Shown here one piece after another: positions 36,346 through 44,639 of a stretch of 64,000 nucleotides of DNA. Source of the stretch: Lachnospiraceae bacterium (lineage in GTDB: Bacteria; Bacillota; Clostridia; Lachnospirales; Lachnospiraceae). The stretch covers positions 58,205-122,204 of the forward strand of contig CAADYR010000117.1 of NCBI GenBank assembly GCA_900753305.1, in the 5' to 3' direction. Position 1 is the stretch's first letter, and each line of letters opens with the position of its first letter. Both the position numbers and the translations under genes were made by a program. The notes under the pieces are model-generated. The model had not been told where the DNA came from. It saw only the letters and a list, made by a program, of their open reading frames with translations, and ran no database searches.

Positions 36346-37038
36346 CTATTCCATTTCACTGGCAAAGGTATACAGATTACGCTTACCTGTGTTTTTATCT
36401 GTCCCGGCGCCAAATTTCATACCTATGTATGCCTTTATCAGCTCTACTGCCCTGTCCTCTCCGATACGGTCCATGTTAAAAGTCAGATCGTAGTTCACAG
36501 GATTGGTCCAGTAGTTGCCATGTGTATAATACTTATAATATTCTGCACGGTATTTATCTGTTTTCTCGATCAGACTGGCAGCTTCCTCCTCATCCACATT
36601 CATACGCTTCGTAATACGTTTGAGGCAGTATGCTCTTGGTGCTTCCACATAAAGGCTGATTACATTATCAAAATCTTTTAATACAAAATCAGCACATTTT
36701 CCGACAATAATACAGGATTCCGTTTTGGCAAGATTACGGATGATTTCACATTGTGCCTGAAATATCTCCTCATCAGATTCAAATTTCTTTAATATGGCAG
36801 TGGGTTCATTACTCTCTGACCTGCCTGCAAATTTCCTGATCAAAGAATTCCAGGAGCCTTTTCTGAGCTTCTCATCAACCTCTATCAGCTCTGCCGTATC
36901 TTTTCCTGTCATTTTGGATGCCAGGGAAAGAATACGATTCTCATAGCAGCTTATTCCTAATTCATCTGCCAGCCGCATACCAAGTGACTTTCCCCCGGAC
37001 CCAAATCCTCTGGCAATGGTAATCACATAATTATTCAT
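36346..37038 (-). CDS. Cytidylate kinase-like family protein (second copy)
   Basis: 230 residues. Same family as the gene at 18404: N-terminal 'YVITIARGFGSGGKSLGMRLADEL' with a glycine-rich loop closer to a working P-loop (GSGGKS), 'CYENRILSLASKMTG', 'SCIIVGKCADFVL' and 'AEYYKYYTHGNYWTNPVNYDLTFN'. The role is unknown; the fixed position directly before oppB, and the first copy's position beside the LysR gene of the same block, suggests a function tied to peptide uptake or its regulation. Start ATG 37038 (AAAGGG nine bases upstream). Confidence 0.78.
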   Translation of the reverse strand: MNNYVITIARGFGSGGKSLGMRLADELGISCYENRILSLASKMTGKDTAELIEVDEKLRKGSWNSLIRKFAGRSESNEPTAILKKFESDEEIFQAQCEIIRNLAKTESCIIVGKCADFVLKDFDNVISLYVEAPRAYCLKRITKRMNVDEEEAASLIEKTDKYRAEYYKYYTHGNYWTNPVNYDLTFNMDRIGEDRAVELIKAYIGMKFGAGTDKNTGKRNLYTFASEME

Positions 37039-37059
37039 ACTTATCATCCCTTTCCTGTT

Positions 37060-37110
37060 ATACCAAAACAGGCCGATGGAATACTTATCGTAGTCTTCAT
37101 CGACCTGTCA
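37060..37110 (-). terminator. Hairpin terminator between oppA (copy 2) and the kinase-like gene
   Basis: CAGGTCGATG (37098-37107) pairs with CATCGGCCTG (37069-37078), one G-U, on the minus strand, followed by TTTTGG. It lies just before the kinase-oppBCDF genes, so it could lower their expression relative to the binding protein. Confidence 0.65.
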
Positions 37111-37140
37111 AATTGGCTATCTGATTATGAATTTTTTATA

Positions 37141-38817
37141 CTACTGTGCAGATTTTTTCTTTGCATATCTCCAAATATACATATTGGAAGGTGTTGTAGG
37201 TGCTTCCAGCTCTGTATTGGTAAGATACGTTGCTGTAGACTGGTATACAGGTAATACGCCTGCATCATTCATTATAATTGCTTCCGCTTCTATCATAGCC
37301 TCCAGTCTGGCATCCAGATCTGTTGCATACTCTCCATTTACCTTTTTCATCAATTCATCATATTCCGGATTGGAATAAAAGCCATAGTTATAAGAGCTGC
37401 CTGTCGTCCACATATCCAGATATGTCGTAGCATCCTGATAATCAGCACCCCATCTGGTAAGGCCAAGCTCGAACTGATGATTATTCATAGCCTCTACTCT
37501 CTGATTCTTGGGCTGTACCTGCAATGTGATCGTCACACCAGGCAGTGTAGACTGAATCTCTGACTGAATGAACTGGGCTATATTTCTCGTATCCTCTGCA
37601 TCATCATAGAGCAGCTCGAAGGTAAAGGTATTCTGTCCCAATTCTTCACAGGCTTTGTTGTAATATTCAAGCGCCAGAGCCTTATCCGACTCCAGATAAG
37701 TTGCATTTGCAGCATCTCTGAAATAAACATTGTTATGATCCAGTGCGAAATTCTCCGGGATAACAAAGTTAGCCGGAATAGAACCATTCTTTAAAATATC
37801 CTCGCAGATAGCATTCTTGTCATAAGAAAGTGCAAGTGCCATTCGAAGATTCTTATTCTCCAGACCGCTTACTTCCTCATTTGCTGCAATATACCAGAGC
37901 ATAGCCTGCTGGAGAGCATCAAATGCGGGATCATCCTTATACATTACTGCTGTATCACCTGTAATGGAAATCTGATCAATGTTTCCATTTTCCCATGCCA
38001 TGATTGCCTGCTGGGTATCTGTAATGACATCATAGGTAATGGAATCAACCTTTACATTTGCTGCATCGTAATAGTTCTCATTCTTAGTAAGTACGGATTT
38101 CATTTCACCCGGCTGCCACTGAGTCAGTACATACGGTCCACATGCAATGATATGATCCTTGGACAAACCATACTGGTCACCCTGTGCTTCACAATACTCC
38201 TGCTTGATTGGGAAAAAATATGTACCCGTCATTAGAGAAGGAAAATAAGCAACCGGTCGGTCAAGCTCTACAACAAAAATCTTATCATCCACTGCATGAC
38301 ATCCTAAACTGTCCAGATCTCCACCACCATAGCAAACCTCTTCTGCATTTTTCACTCCTGCAGTCATTAACATAAAAGCATAAGTGGCACCTGTTGCAGG
38401 ATTGGCGAGTCTTTTCCAGCTATATTCGAAATCATGTGCCGTAACAGGTGTTCCATCGGACCATTTCGCATCTCTGATGGTAAAAGTATACGTCATGCCA
38501 TCTTCACTGATATCTACGGAATCAGCCATACCAGGTACCAGTTCACCTTTCCCGTCGTATTTATACAGACCTTCCATAGTCTGATTACATACCACCATAC
38601 TCTCACCGGAAGTAATAATATTACTGTCCATACTGGAAAGCTCCGCTGCTACCGCAAGTGTAATGTTAAAACCTCCATCAGAAACTGTTTCTGCCGTAGC
38701 CGTTGCAGTTCCTGCTGTACTGCTGCTGTCTGCTGCCGAGTCACTTCCACCGCATCCTGTCATAAATGCTGCCAACATACAAATTGTTGTAAACGCTGTC
38801 ACAATCTTCTTTTTCAT
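37141..38817 (-). CDS. Oligopeptide-binding lipoprotein (OppA family), copy 2
   Basis: 558 residues. Lipobox 'FMTGC' (Cys22), acidic Ser/Thr linker, then SBP family 5 signatures ('GMADSVDISEDGMTYTFTIR', 'DAKWSDGTPVTAHDFEYSWKR', 'LTRWGADYQDATTYLDMW'). It sits directly upstream of the kinase-oppBCDF genes and is probably the main partner of that permease. Its terminator follows. Confidence 0.92.
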   Translation of the reverse strand: MKKKIVTAFTTICMLAAFMTGCGGSDSAADSSSTAGTATATAETVSDGGFNITLAVAAELSSMDSNIITSGESMVVCNQTMEGLYKYDGKGELVPGMADSVDISEDGMTYTFTIRDAKWSDGTPVTAHDFEYSWKRLANPATGATYAFMLMTAGVKNAEEVCYGGGDLDSLGCHAVDDKIFVVELDRPVAYFPSLMTGTYFFPIKQEYCEAQGDQYGLSKDHIIACGPYVLTQWQPGEMKSVLTKNENYYDAANVKVDSITYDVITDTQQAIMAWENGNIDQISITGDTAVMYKDDPAFDALQQAMLWYIAANEEVSGLENKNLRMALALSYDKNAICEDILKNGSIPANFVIPENFALDHNNVYFRDAANATYLESDKALALEYYNKACEELGQNTFTFELLYDDAEDTRNIAQFIQSEIQSTLPGVTITLQVQPKNQRVEAMNNHQFELGLTRWGADYQDATTYLDMWTTGSSYNYGFYSNPEYDELMKKVNGEYATDLDARLEAMIEAEAIIMNDAGVLPVYQSTATYLTNTELEAPTTPSNMYIWRYAKKKSAQ

Positions 38818-38846
38818 AACTTTTCCTCCTCATATCACACACAGTT

Positions 38847-39923
38847 TCAGTGAACGACCTCCAGTTCTTTGCTGTATGAATTGATCACTTTGCAACCATT
38901 TTCTGTTACCATAACCAGATCCTCTATCCTGATTCCAAATTCACCCGGAAGGTAAATACCCGGTTCTATGGAAAAGAACATTCCCGGTTTCAATATATCT
39001 GTATTAGTGGATGAAACATCCCCATATTCATGACAGGTAAGCCCTATATTATGTCCCAGACGATGTGTGAAATACGCTCCATAGCCAGCCTGTGTAATAA
39101 TATCTCTGGCTACCTTGTCAATATCACAGTAACGAAGTCCCGGTTTTACTGCACGTTCTGCTTCTTCATTTGCTTTTTTTACTATCTCATAAACCTCTTT
39201 ATCCTTAACCGTATACGACTGATAGAAGAAAGTTCTTGTCATATCTGAATTATACATTCCCTTAATCGCACCCACATCAAAGAGTACCACATCTCCTTCT
39301 TTCAACACAGTGTCATCTGACATATGATGTGGATCTGCAGCATTCCTGCCAAATGCCACGATTCCAAAGCCGAATCTGTCACAGCCAAGCGACTGATAAA
39401 TTCCAGGCATCTGCTCCTGTATCTGTTTCTCTGTAACTCCGGGAACGATCAGCTTTTTAAATTCTGCCATTGCTTTATCATTGATTGTGGAATTAAGGAA
39501 CATAAGCTCCTGCTCTTTGCTATCCTTTATCTGCCTTTGTTTATCAATGGCAAGTGATGCATTGATGCATTTACTCTGTGGCATCTCCTCCATAATCGGC
39601 AGAAGGAATTTGGCGGGAAGTTCCTTATCTACCCCTATAGCCTTGTCATGATCCATATAGGATGCCGCAATCTCTGGTGCATTGTCTGTATCCTCCAGCC
39701 ACACAATATCTACTCCCAGATTGTCCGGCTCAGGAAAAAGTCTGTTCAGGAACATTTTATGTGCGCCGTCTTTTTTTATCAGAAGAGCTGTAAAACGTTC
39801 TCCTCCATAAAACATTTTTCCAAGGAAATAATATATGGCATAAGGCTCACAGATCAGCATCTGTTCTACCTCCAGCTTTTCCAATTTTTCTAAAGCTCCC
39901 TGTACTCTCTCTTTTTCTAACAT
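38847..39923 (-). CDS. Xaa-Pro aminopeptidase/dipeptidase (peptidase M24 family)
   Basis: 358 residues. N-terminal creatinase-like domain (1-~125), then the pita-bread catalytic fold with the five metal ligands visible: Asp in 'VVLFDVGAIKG', Asp in 'YNSDMTRTFF', His in 'HRLGHNIGL', Glu in 'FSIEPGIYL' and Glu in 'FGIRIEDLV'. It removes residues before proline or cleaves Xaa-Pro dipeptides in the cytosol. GTG 39932 is in frame upstream, but ATG 39923 with AAGGGTG is better placed. It completes peptide breakdown together with the M19 dipeptidase. Confidence 0.92.
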   Translation of the reverse strand: MLEKERVQGALEKLEKLEVEQMLICEPYAIYYFLGKMFYGGERFTALLIKKDGAHKMFLNRLFPEPDNLGVDIVWLEDTDNAPEIAASYMDHDKAIGVDKELPAKFLLPIMEEMPQSKCINASLAIDKQRQIKDSKEQELMFLNSTINDKAMAEFKKLIVPGVTEKQIQEQMPGIYQSLGCDRFGFGIVAFGRNAADPHHMSDDTVLKEGDVVLFDVGAIKGMYNSDMTRTFFYQSYTVKDKEVYEIVKKANEEAERAVKPGLRYCDIDKVARDIITQAGYGAYFTHRLGHNIGLTCHEYGDVSSTNTDILKPGMFFSIEPGIYLPGEFGIRIEDLVMVTENGCKVINSYSKELEVVH

Positions 39924-39928
39924 GAACC

Positions 39929-41026
39929 TCACCCTTCTGCTGTGATTTCCTCAATGATCTCTTTCATATATTTCAGGAACAGTTCACAATGCTCCGGTTT
40001 TCCAACAGAAACACGATTAGCACCTGCCTGTGCACTTATCATAATGCCTCTTTCCATCATTTTCATACTGACTGTCTCAGGATCAACATGTGGGTGGAAA
40101 AAGATGAAGTTCGTCTGGGAAGGATATACCTTGCAGCCAAGCTCCTTGAGTCCGTCAATCAGGTAACTGCGCCACTTTGCATTTTCTTCTTTTACATATT
40201 TTTGATGCTCTGTATCCTTCATGGCTTCAACTGCGCCTGCCTGACTCACCTTGGACAGTGCAAACTGTGTACCACATTTGCTTAACCACTCTATGATCTC
40301 CGGCTGTGCCAGAATGTATCCCACTCTGATACCCGCCATAGCATAAAATTTGGAAAAAGTCTTTAACAATACGATTGGTTTCTCAGGCATTGTTTTCATT
40401 GCCTCCGTCATTTCCAGACAATCCGGAGCCTGTGCAAATTCTATATATGCCTCATCATATACCTGAATCACATGATCCGGACATTTAGCTGCAAACTCCA
40501 TGAGCTTATCCTTACTTACATAAGTACCTGTCGGATTGTTAGGATTACATATGTACACCAGTTTCGTCTTGTCTGTAATTGCTGCCAGAAGTGCATCCAT
40601 ATCATAGGTCAGATCCTCCCCCATCTGAACGATCACTGCTGATGCCCCGTTCATTTGTGCTGTATCAATAATAGCGGGAAAAGTCGGCATACACAGGACG
40701 ATTTCATCTCCCGGCTCTAAAAATGCCGTACCAAGTGCATCTGTCAGTGAACTGGAACCACAGCCTGTTACGATATAATCAGTAGTCACTCCATAATGAT
40801 CGGCAATCGCTCCTTTTAAGTCCTTCTGCATCCAGTCCTGATAATAATTGCCTGATTCTGTCGTAGCATTCATAGCCTCTATGGCTTTTGGTGACATGCC
40901 AAATACATTTTCATTTAAACCCATGTGGATTAACTTGCTGAAATCAATATTGCCAAGTCTTCTGCTTGCACGTTTGGTTTCCGGTTTCTCTCTCAATGTC
41001 TTGCACACTAAATTCCTAATTTCCAT
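39929..41026 (-). CDS. Histidinol-phosphate aminotransferase-like PLP enzyme (copy 2)
   Basis: 365 residues. 'MGLNENVFGMSPKAIEAM', 'VYICNPNNPTGTYVS', 'QVYDEAYIEFAQAPDCLEM' and the PLP lysine in 'LKTFSKFYAMAGIRVGYIL'. It resembles the enzyme at 29514 but is clearly distinct in sequence, so two HisC-like transaminases of different specificity operate in this block. It lies between MATE and the M24 peptidase gene, whose start is six bases from its stop. Confidence 0.85.
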   Translation of the reverse strand: MEIRNLVCKTLREKPETKRASRRLGNIDFSKLIHMGLNENVFGMSPKAIEAMNATTESGNYYQDWMQKDLKGAIADHYGVTTDYIVTGCGSSSLTDALGTAFLEPGDEIVLCMPTFPAIIDTAQMNGASAVIVQMGEDLTYDMDALLAAITDKTKLVYICNPNNPTGTYVSKDKLMEFAAKCPDHVIQVYDEAYIEFAQAPDCLEMTEAMKTMPEKPIVLLKTFSKFYAMAGIRVGYILAQPEIIEWLSKCGTQFALSKVSQAGAVEAMKDTEHQKYVKEENAKWRSYLIDGLKELGCKVYPSQTNFIFFHPHVDPETVSMKMMERGIMISAQAGANRVSVGKPEHCELFLKYMKEIIEEITAEG

Positions 41027-41066
41027 AACTTTTGTCCTCCCTGTATTCTTTAAACTGTATTGTTCT

Positions 41067-42455
41067 TTATGCTGCTATTGTTTCCCGTCTTTCTCTGGAT
41101 GTAATAGATTTCGTTTCCCACTTATGTCCCCTGAAACGAATCACATTACAGCAGCCTCTTACTGCCCAGTCAATTGTCATTGCAATCCATACTCCCAGAA
41201 CTCCTAATCCCATGTATTTACCAATGACATAAGCAAGTCCTATTCTGAATACCCACATGGAAGTAATGCTTGTACACATGGTAAACTTGGCATCTCCTGC
41301 ACTTCTTAGTACACTCGAAATGGTAAAAGCCAATGGCCAGATGCACATGGAGCAGATACTATGATAAATGATCAATTGCACTGCATAATGATTGCCAAGC
41401 TCTGTGAGGTTGTACCAGCTCGCGATCACATTTGCCATACATAGCAATATCAGATTTAATCCAATCATAAAAGCATATGTGATTTTTAACAGCTTCTTCG
41501 TATACTGTCTTGCCTGTCCGTATTCTCCCGCTCCTGCACATTGACCAATTATGGTTACAAGCGCAATTCCCATTGCGGAGCCCGGAATGTCTGCCAGCAT
41601 TTCCACCGTACTGGCACATGCATTTGCTGCAATTGCTGCGGTTCCAAAGCTGGATATCAGGCTTTGTGTCAGCAACTTGCCAATCTGAAACATACTGTTT
41701 TCAAGTCCCTGCGGAACCCCAATTCTTAAAATATTTTTCATCATGTGAGAATCCCAGTGGAATCTGAAATATCTGTCTATATGCACCGGTAAGCTCTGTC
41801 TGCGTATCTGAAGCATCAGTACTGTAGCGGCTACCATTCTTGAAAGCAGTGTTGCATAAGCAACTCCGGCAATGTCCATATGCAGATAAAAGATAAACAC
41901 TGCATTTGCTGATATATTGATCACATTCATAATTGCTGACATGATCATGGAGATATGTGCATTATTCATTACTCGAAACAGTGCAGCTCCGGCATTGTAC
42001 ATTGCCAGAAAAGGAAAGGAAATCGCTATGATCGCGAAATAGATAACTGCATTGTTCATAACTTCCTCTTCTACCGAACCATAAATCAGTGAAAGAATTG
42101 CACGATTACCAGCTAATGCCAAAACTGTTAAGGCAATTGCTATAAGCAGACAGGACAGAACCTGCTGTTCTGCTGCCCTGCATGCCTTATCCCGATTGCC
42201 ACTTCCCAAATACTGGGCTACAACAACTGAACCTCCTGATGCAAGTGCTGCAAATAACATAACCAGCAAAATACTGATCGAATTTACAAGTGAAATTCCT
42301 GAAACAGCAGCTTCACCCGCACCTGATACCATGATCATATCTGCCATGCCAACTGTTACTGATAATGTCTGTTCAATCGCAACAGGAATGATCAACTTTA
42401 ACAGCATGCTCCGATCGAACATTGTTAAGTTTTCTTTTGATGTCTCTACTGCCAT
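41067..42455 (-). CDS. MATE-family efflux transporter
   Basis: 462 residues, twelve helices. 'LLKLIIPVAIEQTLSVTVGMADMIMVS', 'LASGGSVVVAQYLGSGNRDKA' and 'ASTVEMLADIPGSAMGIALVTIIGQC' stretches are MATE features. ATG 42455 follows AGGTGTGAA. It heads the run MATE, HisC-like, M24 and oppA, and could export a toxic peptide constituent or an end product. A terminator-form hairpin lies in its leader. Confidence 0.9.
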   Translation of the reverse strand: MAVETSKENLTMFDRSMLLKLIIPVAIEQTLSVTVGMADMIMVSGAGEAAVSGISLVNSISILLVMLFAALASGGSVVVAQYLGSGNRDKACRAAEQQVLSCLLIAIALTVLALAGNRAILSLIYGSVEEEVMNNAVIYFAIIAISFPFLAMYNAGAALFRVMNNAHISMIMSAIMNVINISANAVFIFYLHMDIAGVAYATLLSRMVAATVLMLQIRRQSLPVHIDRYFRFHWDSHMMKNILRIGVPQGLENSMFQIGKLLTQSLISSFGTAAIAANACASTVEMLADIPGSAMGIALVTIIGQCAGAGEYGQARQYTKKLLKITYAFMIGLNLILLCMANVIASWYNLTELGNHYAVQLIIYHSICSMCIWPLAFTISSVLRSAGDAKFTMCTSITSMWVFRIGLAYVIGKYMGLGVLGVWIAMTIDWAVRGCCNVIRFRGHKWETKSITSRERRETIAA

Positions 42456-42484
42456 TTCACACCTATCCCTTTCTCGTATATTAC

Positions 42485-42520
42485 AAAAGGCGCTACTCTT
42501 CACTAGAGTAACGCCTTCGT
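42485..42520 (-). terminator. Leader hairpin/attenuator before the MATE gene
   Basis: AAGGCGTTACTCT (42505-42517) pairs with AGAGTAGCGCCTT (42487-42499), one G-U, on the minus strand and is followed by TTTTG. It lies between the promoter (42559-42587) and the start codon (42455), so most transcripts would stop here unless something prevents folding. Confidence 0.7.
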
Positions 42521-42558
42521 TTGATTGAAACTGTTTTGCTGTTCAATTGTTATTACAC

Positions 42559-42587
42559 AATATAAAGCCAGCTTTGCTGAATGTCAA
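42559..42587 (-). promoter_or_regulatory. Promoter of the MATE-HisC-M24-oppA run
   Basis: Perfect TTGACA (42582-42587) and TATATT (42559-42564), 17 bases apart, on the minus strand. A second TTGACA lies 19 bases further upstream. The 341-base gap 42456-42796 otherwise holds only AT-rich sequence and the two hairpins. Confidence 0.75.
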
Positions 42588-42739
42588 TCAATCTTTTTAA
42601 TTGTCAAGCAACTTTGGCAAGTTTATATATTTTTTAGAATTTATAAGTATTAATTTTGTTTAATACGTTTTACTGCACATTTTGATTATAACAGCTATAA
42701 TATAAATCATATAGATTACCTATATGTAATATGTTATCA

Positions 42740-42783
42740 TAAAAAAAGACACCTACAGAATGGAGATATTCTATAGATGTCTT
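42740..42783 (-). terminator. Terminator after oppA (copy 3)
   Basis: AGACATCTATAGAAT (42768-42782) pairs with ATTCTGTAGGTGTCT (42747-42761) with two G-U pairs on the minus strand, followed by TTTTTTTA. It is 14 bases after the oppA stop codon. Confidence 0.8.
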
Positions 42784-42796
42784 ATATTCTATGCTA

Positions 42797-44494
42797 TTAT
42801 TCGCTCTTTACTGCATTTTTATATACTCTGTTTAATGCAACAGGATGATATTCTACTCCTGTCACCTTGGAGGAAAGCATTTCTGCATTACACTGTGTAT
42901 ACAGAGGGAAGATTACCGCATTATCCATAACAAGCTTCTCTGCATCGTAGAGTCTTGCCCAACGGCCTTCTGCATCTGTACACAGATCACCTGTTGTACA
43001 CTCATCGATCATTGCATCAAATTCTGCATTGCTCCAAAACCCATAGTTATTGGAGTTGCCGGTTACCCACATACCCAGATAGGTCATAGGATCTGCATAG
43101 TCAGGCCCCCAACGTGTCAGACCGATCTCAAAAGTACCTTCCTGCATATCCTGCAGTCTCTGTTTCTTAGGCTCAATGACCAGATTAACAGTAAATCCGG
43201 GTAAAGTTGTCTCCCACTGCTCCTTGATTACCTGTGCCACCTTCTGAGGTGCATCATCCGCATCAACGACCATATCAATACTAAGTTCTGTGATTCCCAA
43301 TTCTTCTAAGCCTTTTGCCCAGTAATCAGCCGCTTTGACAACATCATAAGAACACACATCTGCGAATTTGGTCTGGTCTGCGGCGAAATCAGAGCCATCA
43401 GGACCTGTCGCGAATTGAGGGGGCACAGCCGTATAGGTAGGTGCTGAACCATCCTTCAATACATCATTGGTGATTGCTTCACGATTGATAGCCATAGTAA
43501 GTGCAAGACGGATATTCAGATTAGCCAATTCCGGTACATTTCCAATATTAGGCGCAATATACCATAAATAACCTGCACCAATAGACAGGAATTCAGGGTC
43601 ATCCTTTACCTGGTCTACCTGTTCACCATTGATCAGAGTGGTATCCAGAGCTCCTGTCTGATAGCTCATAAGAGCCTGCTGGGAATCCTGAATTACCTGA
43701 TAATGAAGTCCTGATAAGGCAATCTTATCTGCATCATAATAATAAGGATTTCTGGTCAGATGTATCGTAGTTGCTGCCGGTTCATAAGAGTCCAACATGA
43801 AAGCACCATTTGCCAGAGTAGTCTCCGGACTGCTGGCAAACGTATCTGCACAGGTATTATAGAATTCTTCGTTTACAGGATAAAAGGTCGGAAAATACAT
43901 CAGGGAAAGGAAATAGCTTACCGGAACGTTCAGCTCTACCTGTAAAGTAGTATCATCCAATGCTGTAACACCAAGTTCACTCTTATCTTTCTCACCAGCA
44001 ATGATTTCTGCTGCATTCTTTACCTGACCGATATCACTCATCATGTAAGAATACTCACATGCATTTTTAGGGTCTACTGCACGTTGCCATCCAAATACGA
44101 AATCTGCTGCTGTAACCTCTGTTCCATTGCTCCATTTTGCATCATCACGCAAATGGAACGTATAAGTCATGCCATCTTCTGAAAGCTCATAACTTTCGGC
44201 AATAGCAGGTACTGGAGATCCTTCTGCATCCATCTGCATTAATCCATCAGTAAAATCTGCTATTACTTCAAAAGAAGTACCATCCTGACCAATCTGCGGA
44301 TCAAGAGATTCCACCGGTGTCTCTATCATAATATTCAAGTCATCACCTGTTGTCTGGGTATCCACTGCAGCATCTGCTGTTGTAGCAGTTTCCGTTGTGG
44401 ATGATGCCGCTGTTTGTGCACTCGAGCCACAGCCTGTCAGCCCTGACACGATCATAGATGCAATAACGGTGACCAGCACTAATTTTCTTTTCAT
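42797..44494 (-). CDS. Oligopeptide-binding lipoprotein (OppA family), copy 3
   Basis: 565 residues. Lipobox 'GLTGC' (Cys22), Thr/Ala-rich linker, SBP family 5 fold ('IAESYELSEDGMTYTFHLR', 'DAKWSNGTEVTAADFVFGWQR', 'LTRWGPDYADPMTYLGMW'). It is a single-gene unit with its own promoter, leader hairpin and terminator, and has no permease of its own nearby, so it probably shares OppBCDF. GAGGAGG precedes the ATG. Confidence 0.92.
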   Translation of the reverse strand: MKRKLVLVTVIASMIVSGLTGCGSSAQTAASSTTETATTADAAVDTQTTGDDLNIMIETPVESLDPQIGQDGTSFEVIADFTDGLMQMDAEGSPVPAIAESYELSEDGMTYTFHLRDDAKWSNGTEVTAADFVFGWQRAVDPKNACEYSYMMSDIGQVKNAAEIIAGEKDKSELGVTALDDTTLQVELNVPVSYFLSLMYFPTFYPVNEEFYNTCADTFASSPETTLANGAFMLDSYEPAATTIHLTRNPYYYDADKIALSGLHYQVIQDSQQALMSYQTGALDTTLINGEQVDQVKDDPEFLSIGAGYLWYIAPNIGNVPELANLNIRLALTMAINREAITNDVLKDGSAPTYTAVPPQFATGPDGSDFAADQTKFADVCSYDVVKAADYWAKGLEELGITELSIDMVVDADDAPQKVAQVIKEQWETTLPGFTVNLVIEPKKQRLQDMQEGTFEIGLTRWGPDYADPMTYLGMWVTGNSNNYGFWSNAEFDAMIDECTTGDLCTDAEGRWARLYDAEKLVMDNAVIFPLYTQCNAEMLSSKVTGVEYHPVALNRVYKNAVKSE

Positions 44495-44517
44495 ATGTTG
44501 TCCTCCTCAATATAAAC

Positions 44518-44559
44518 TAACGCAATAAAACATTACCATAGTAACGCTTCATTGCGTTA
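44518..44559 (-). promoter_or_regulatory. 5' leader hairpin of oppA copy 3
   Basis: Two 21-base arms (44539-44559 and 44518-44538) pair almost completely. In the minus-strand RNA every difference between the arms is a G-U wobble, whereas on the plus strand they would be mismatches, so this is a structure of the oppA transcript. It begins at the predicted transcription start and ends 14 bases before the ribosome site; no T-run follows. Confidence 0.6.
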
Positions 44560-44565
44560 AATCAA

Positions 44566-44594
44566 AGTCTAGCACAATCAATGAAAGATTTCAA
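44566..44594 (-). promoter_or_regulatory. Promoter of oppA copy 3
   Basis: TTGAAA (44589-44594) and TAGACT (44566-44571) with 17-base spacing and an extended TG on the minus strand; predicted start near 44559. Confidence 0.5.
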
Positions 44595-44639
44595 GTCAAT
44601 TTTGTATAATTATTCAAGAATATTACTATTTATGCAATT

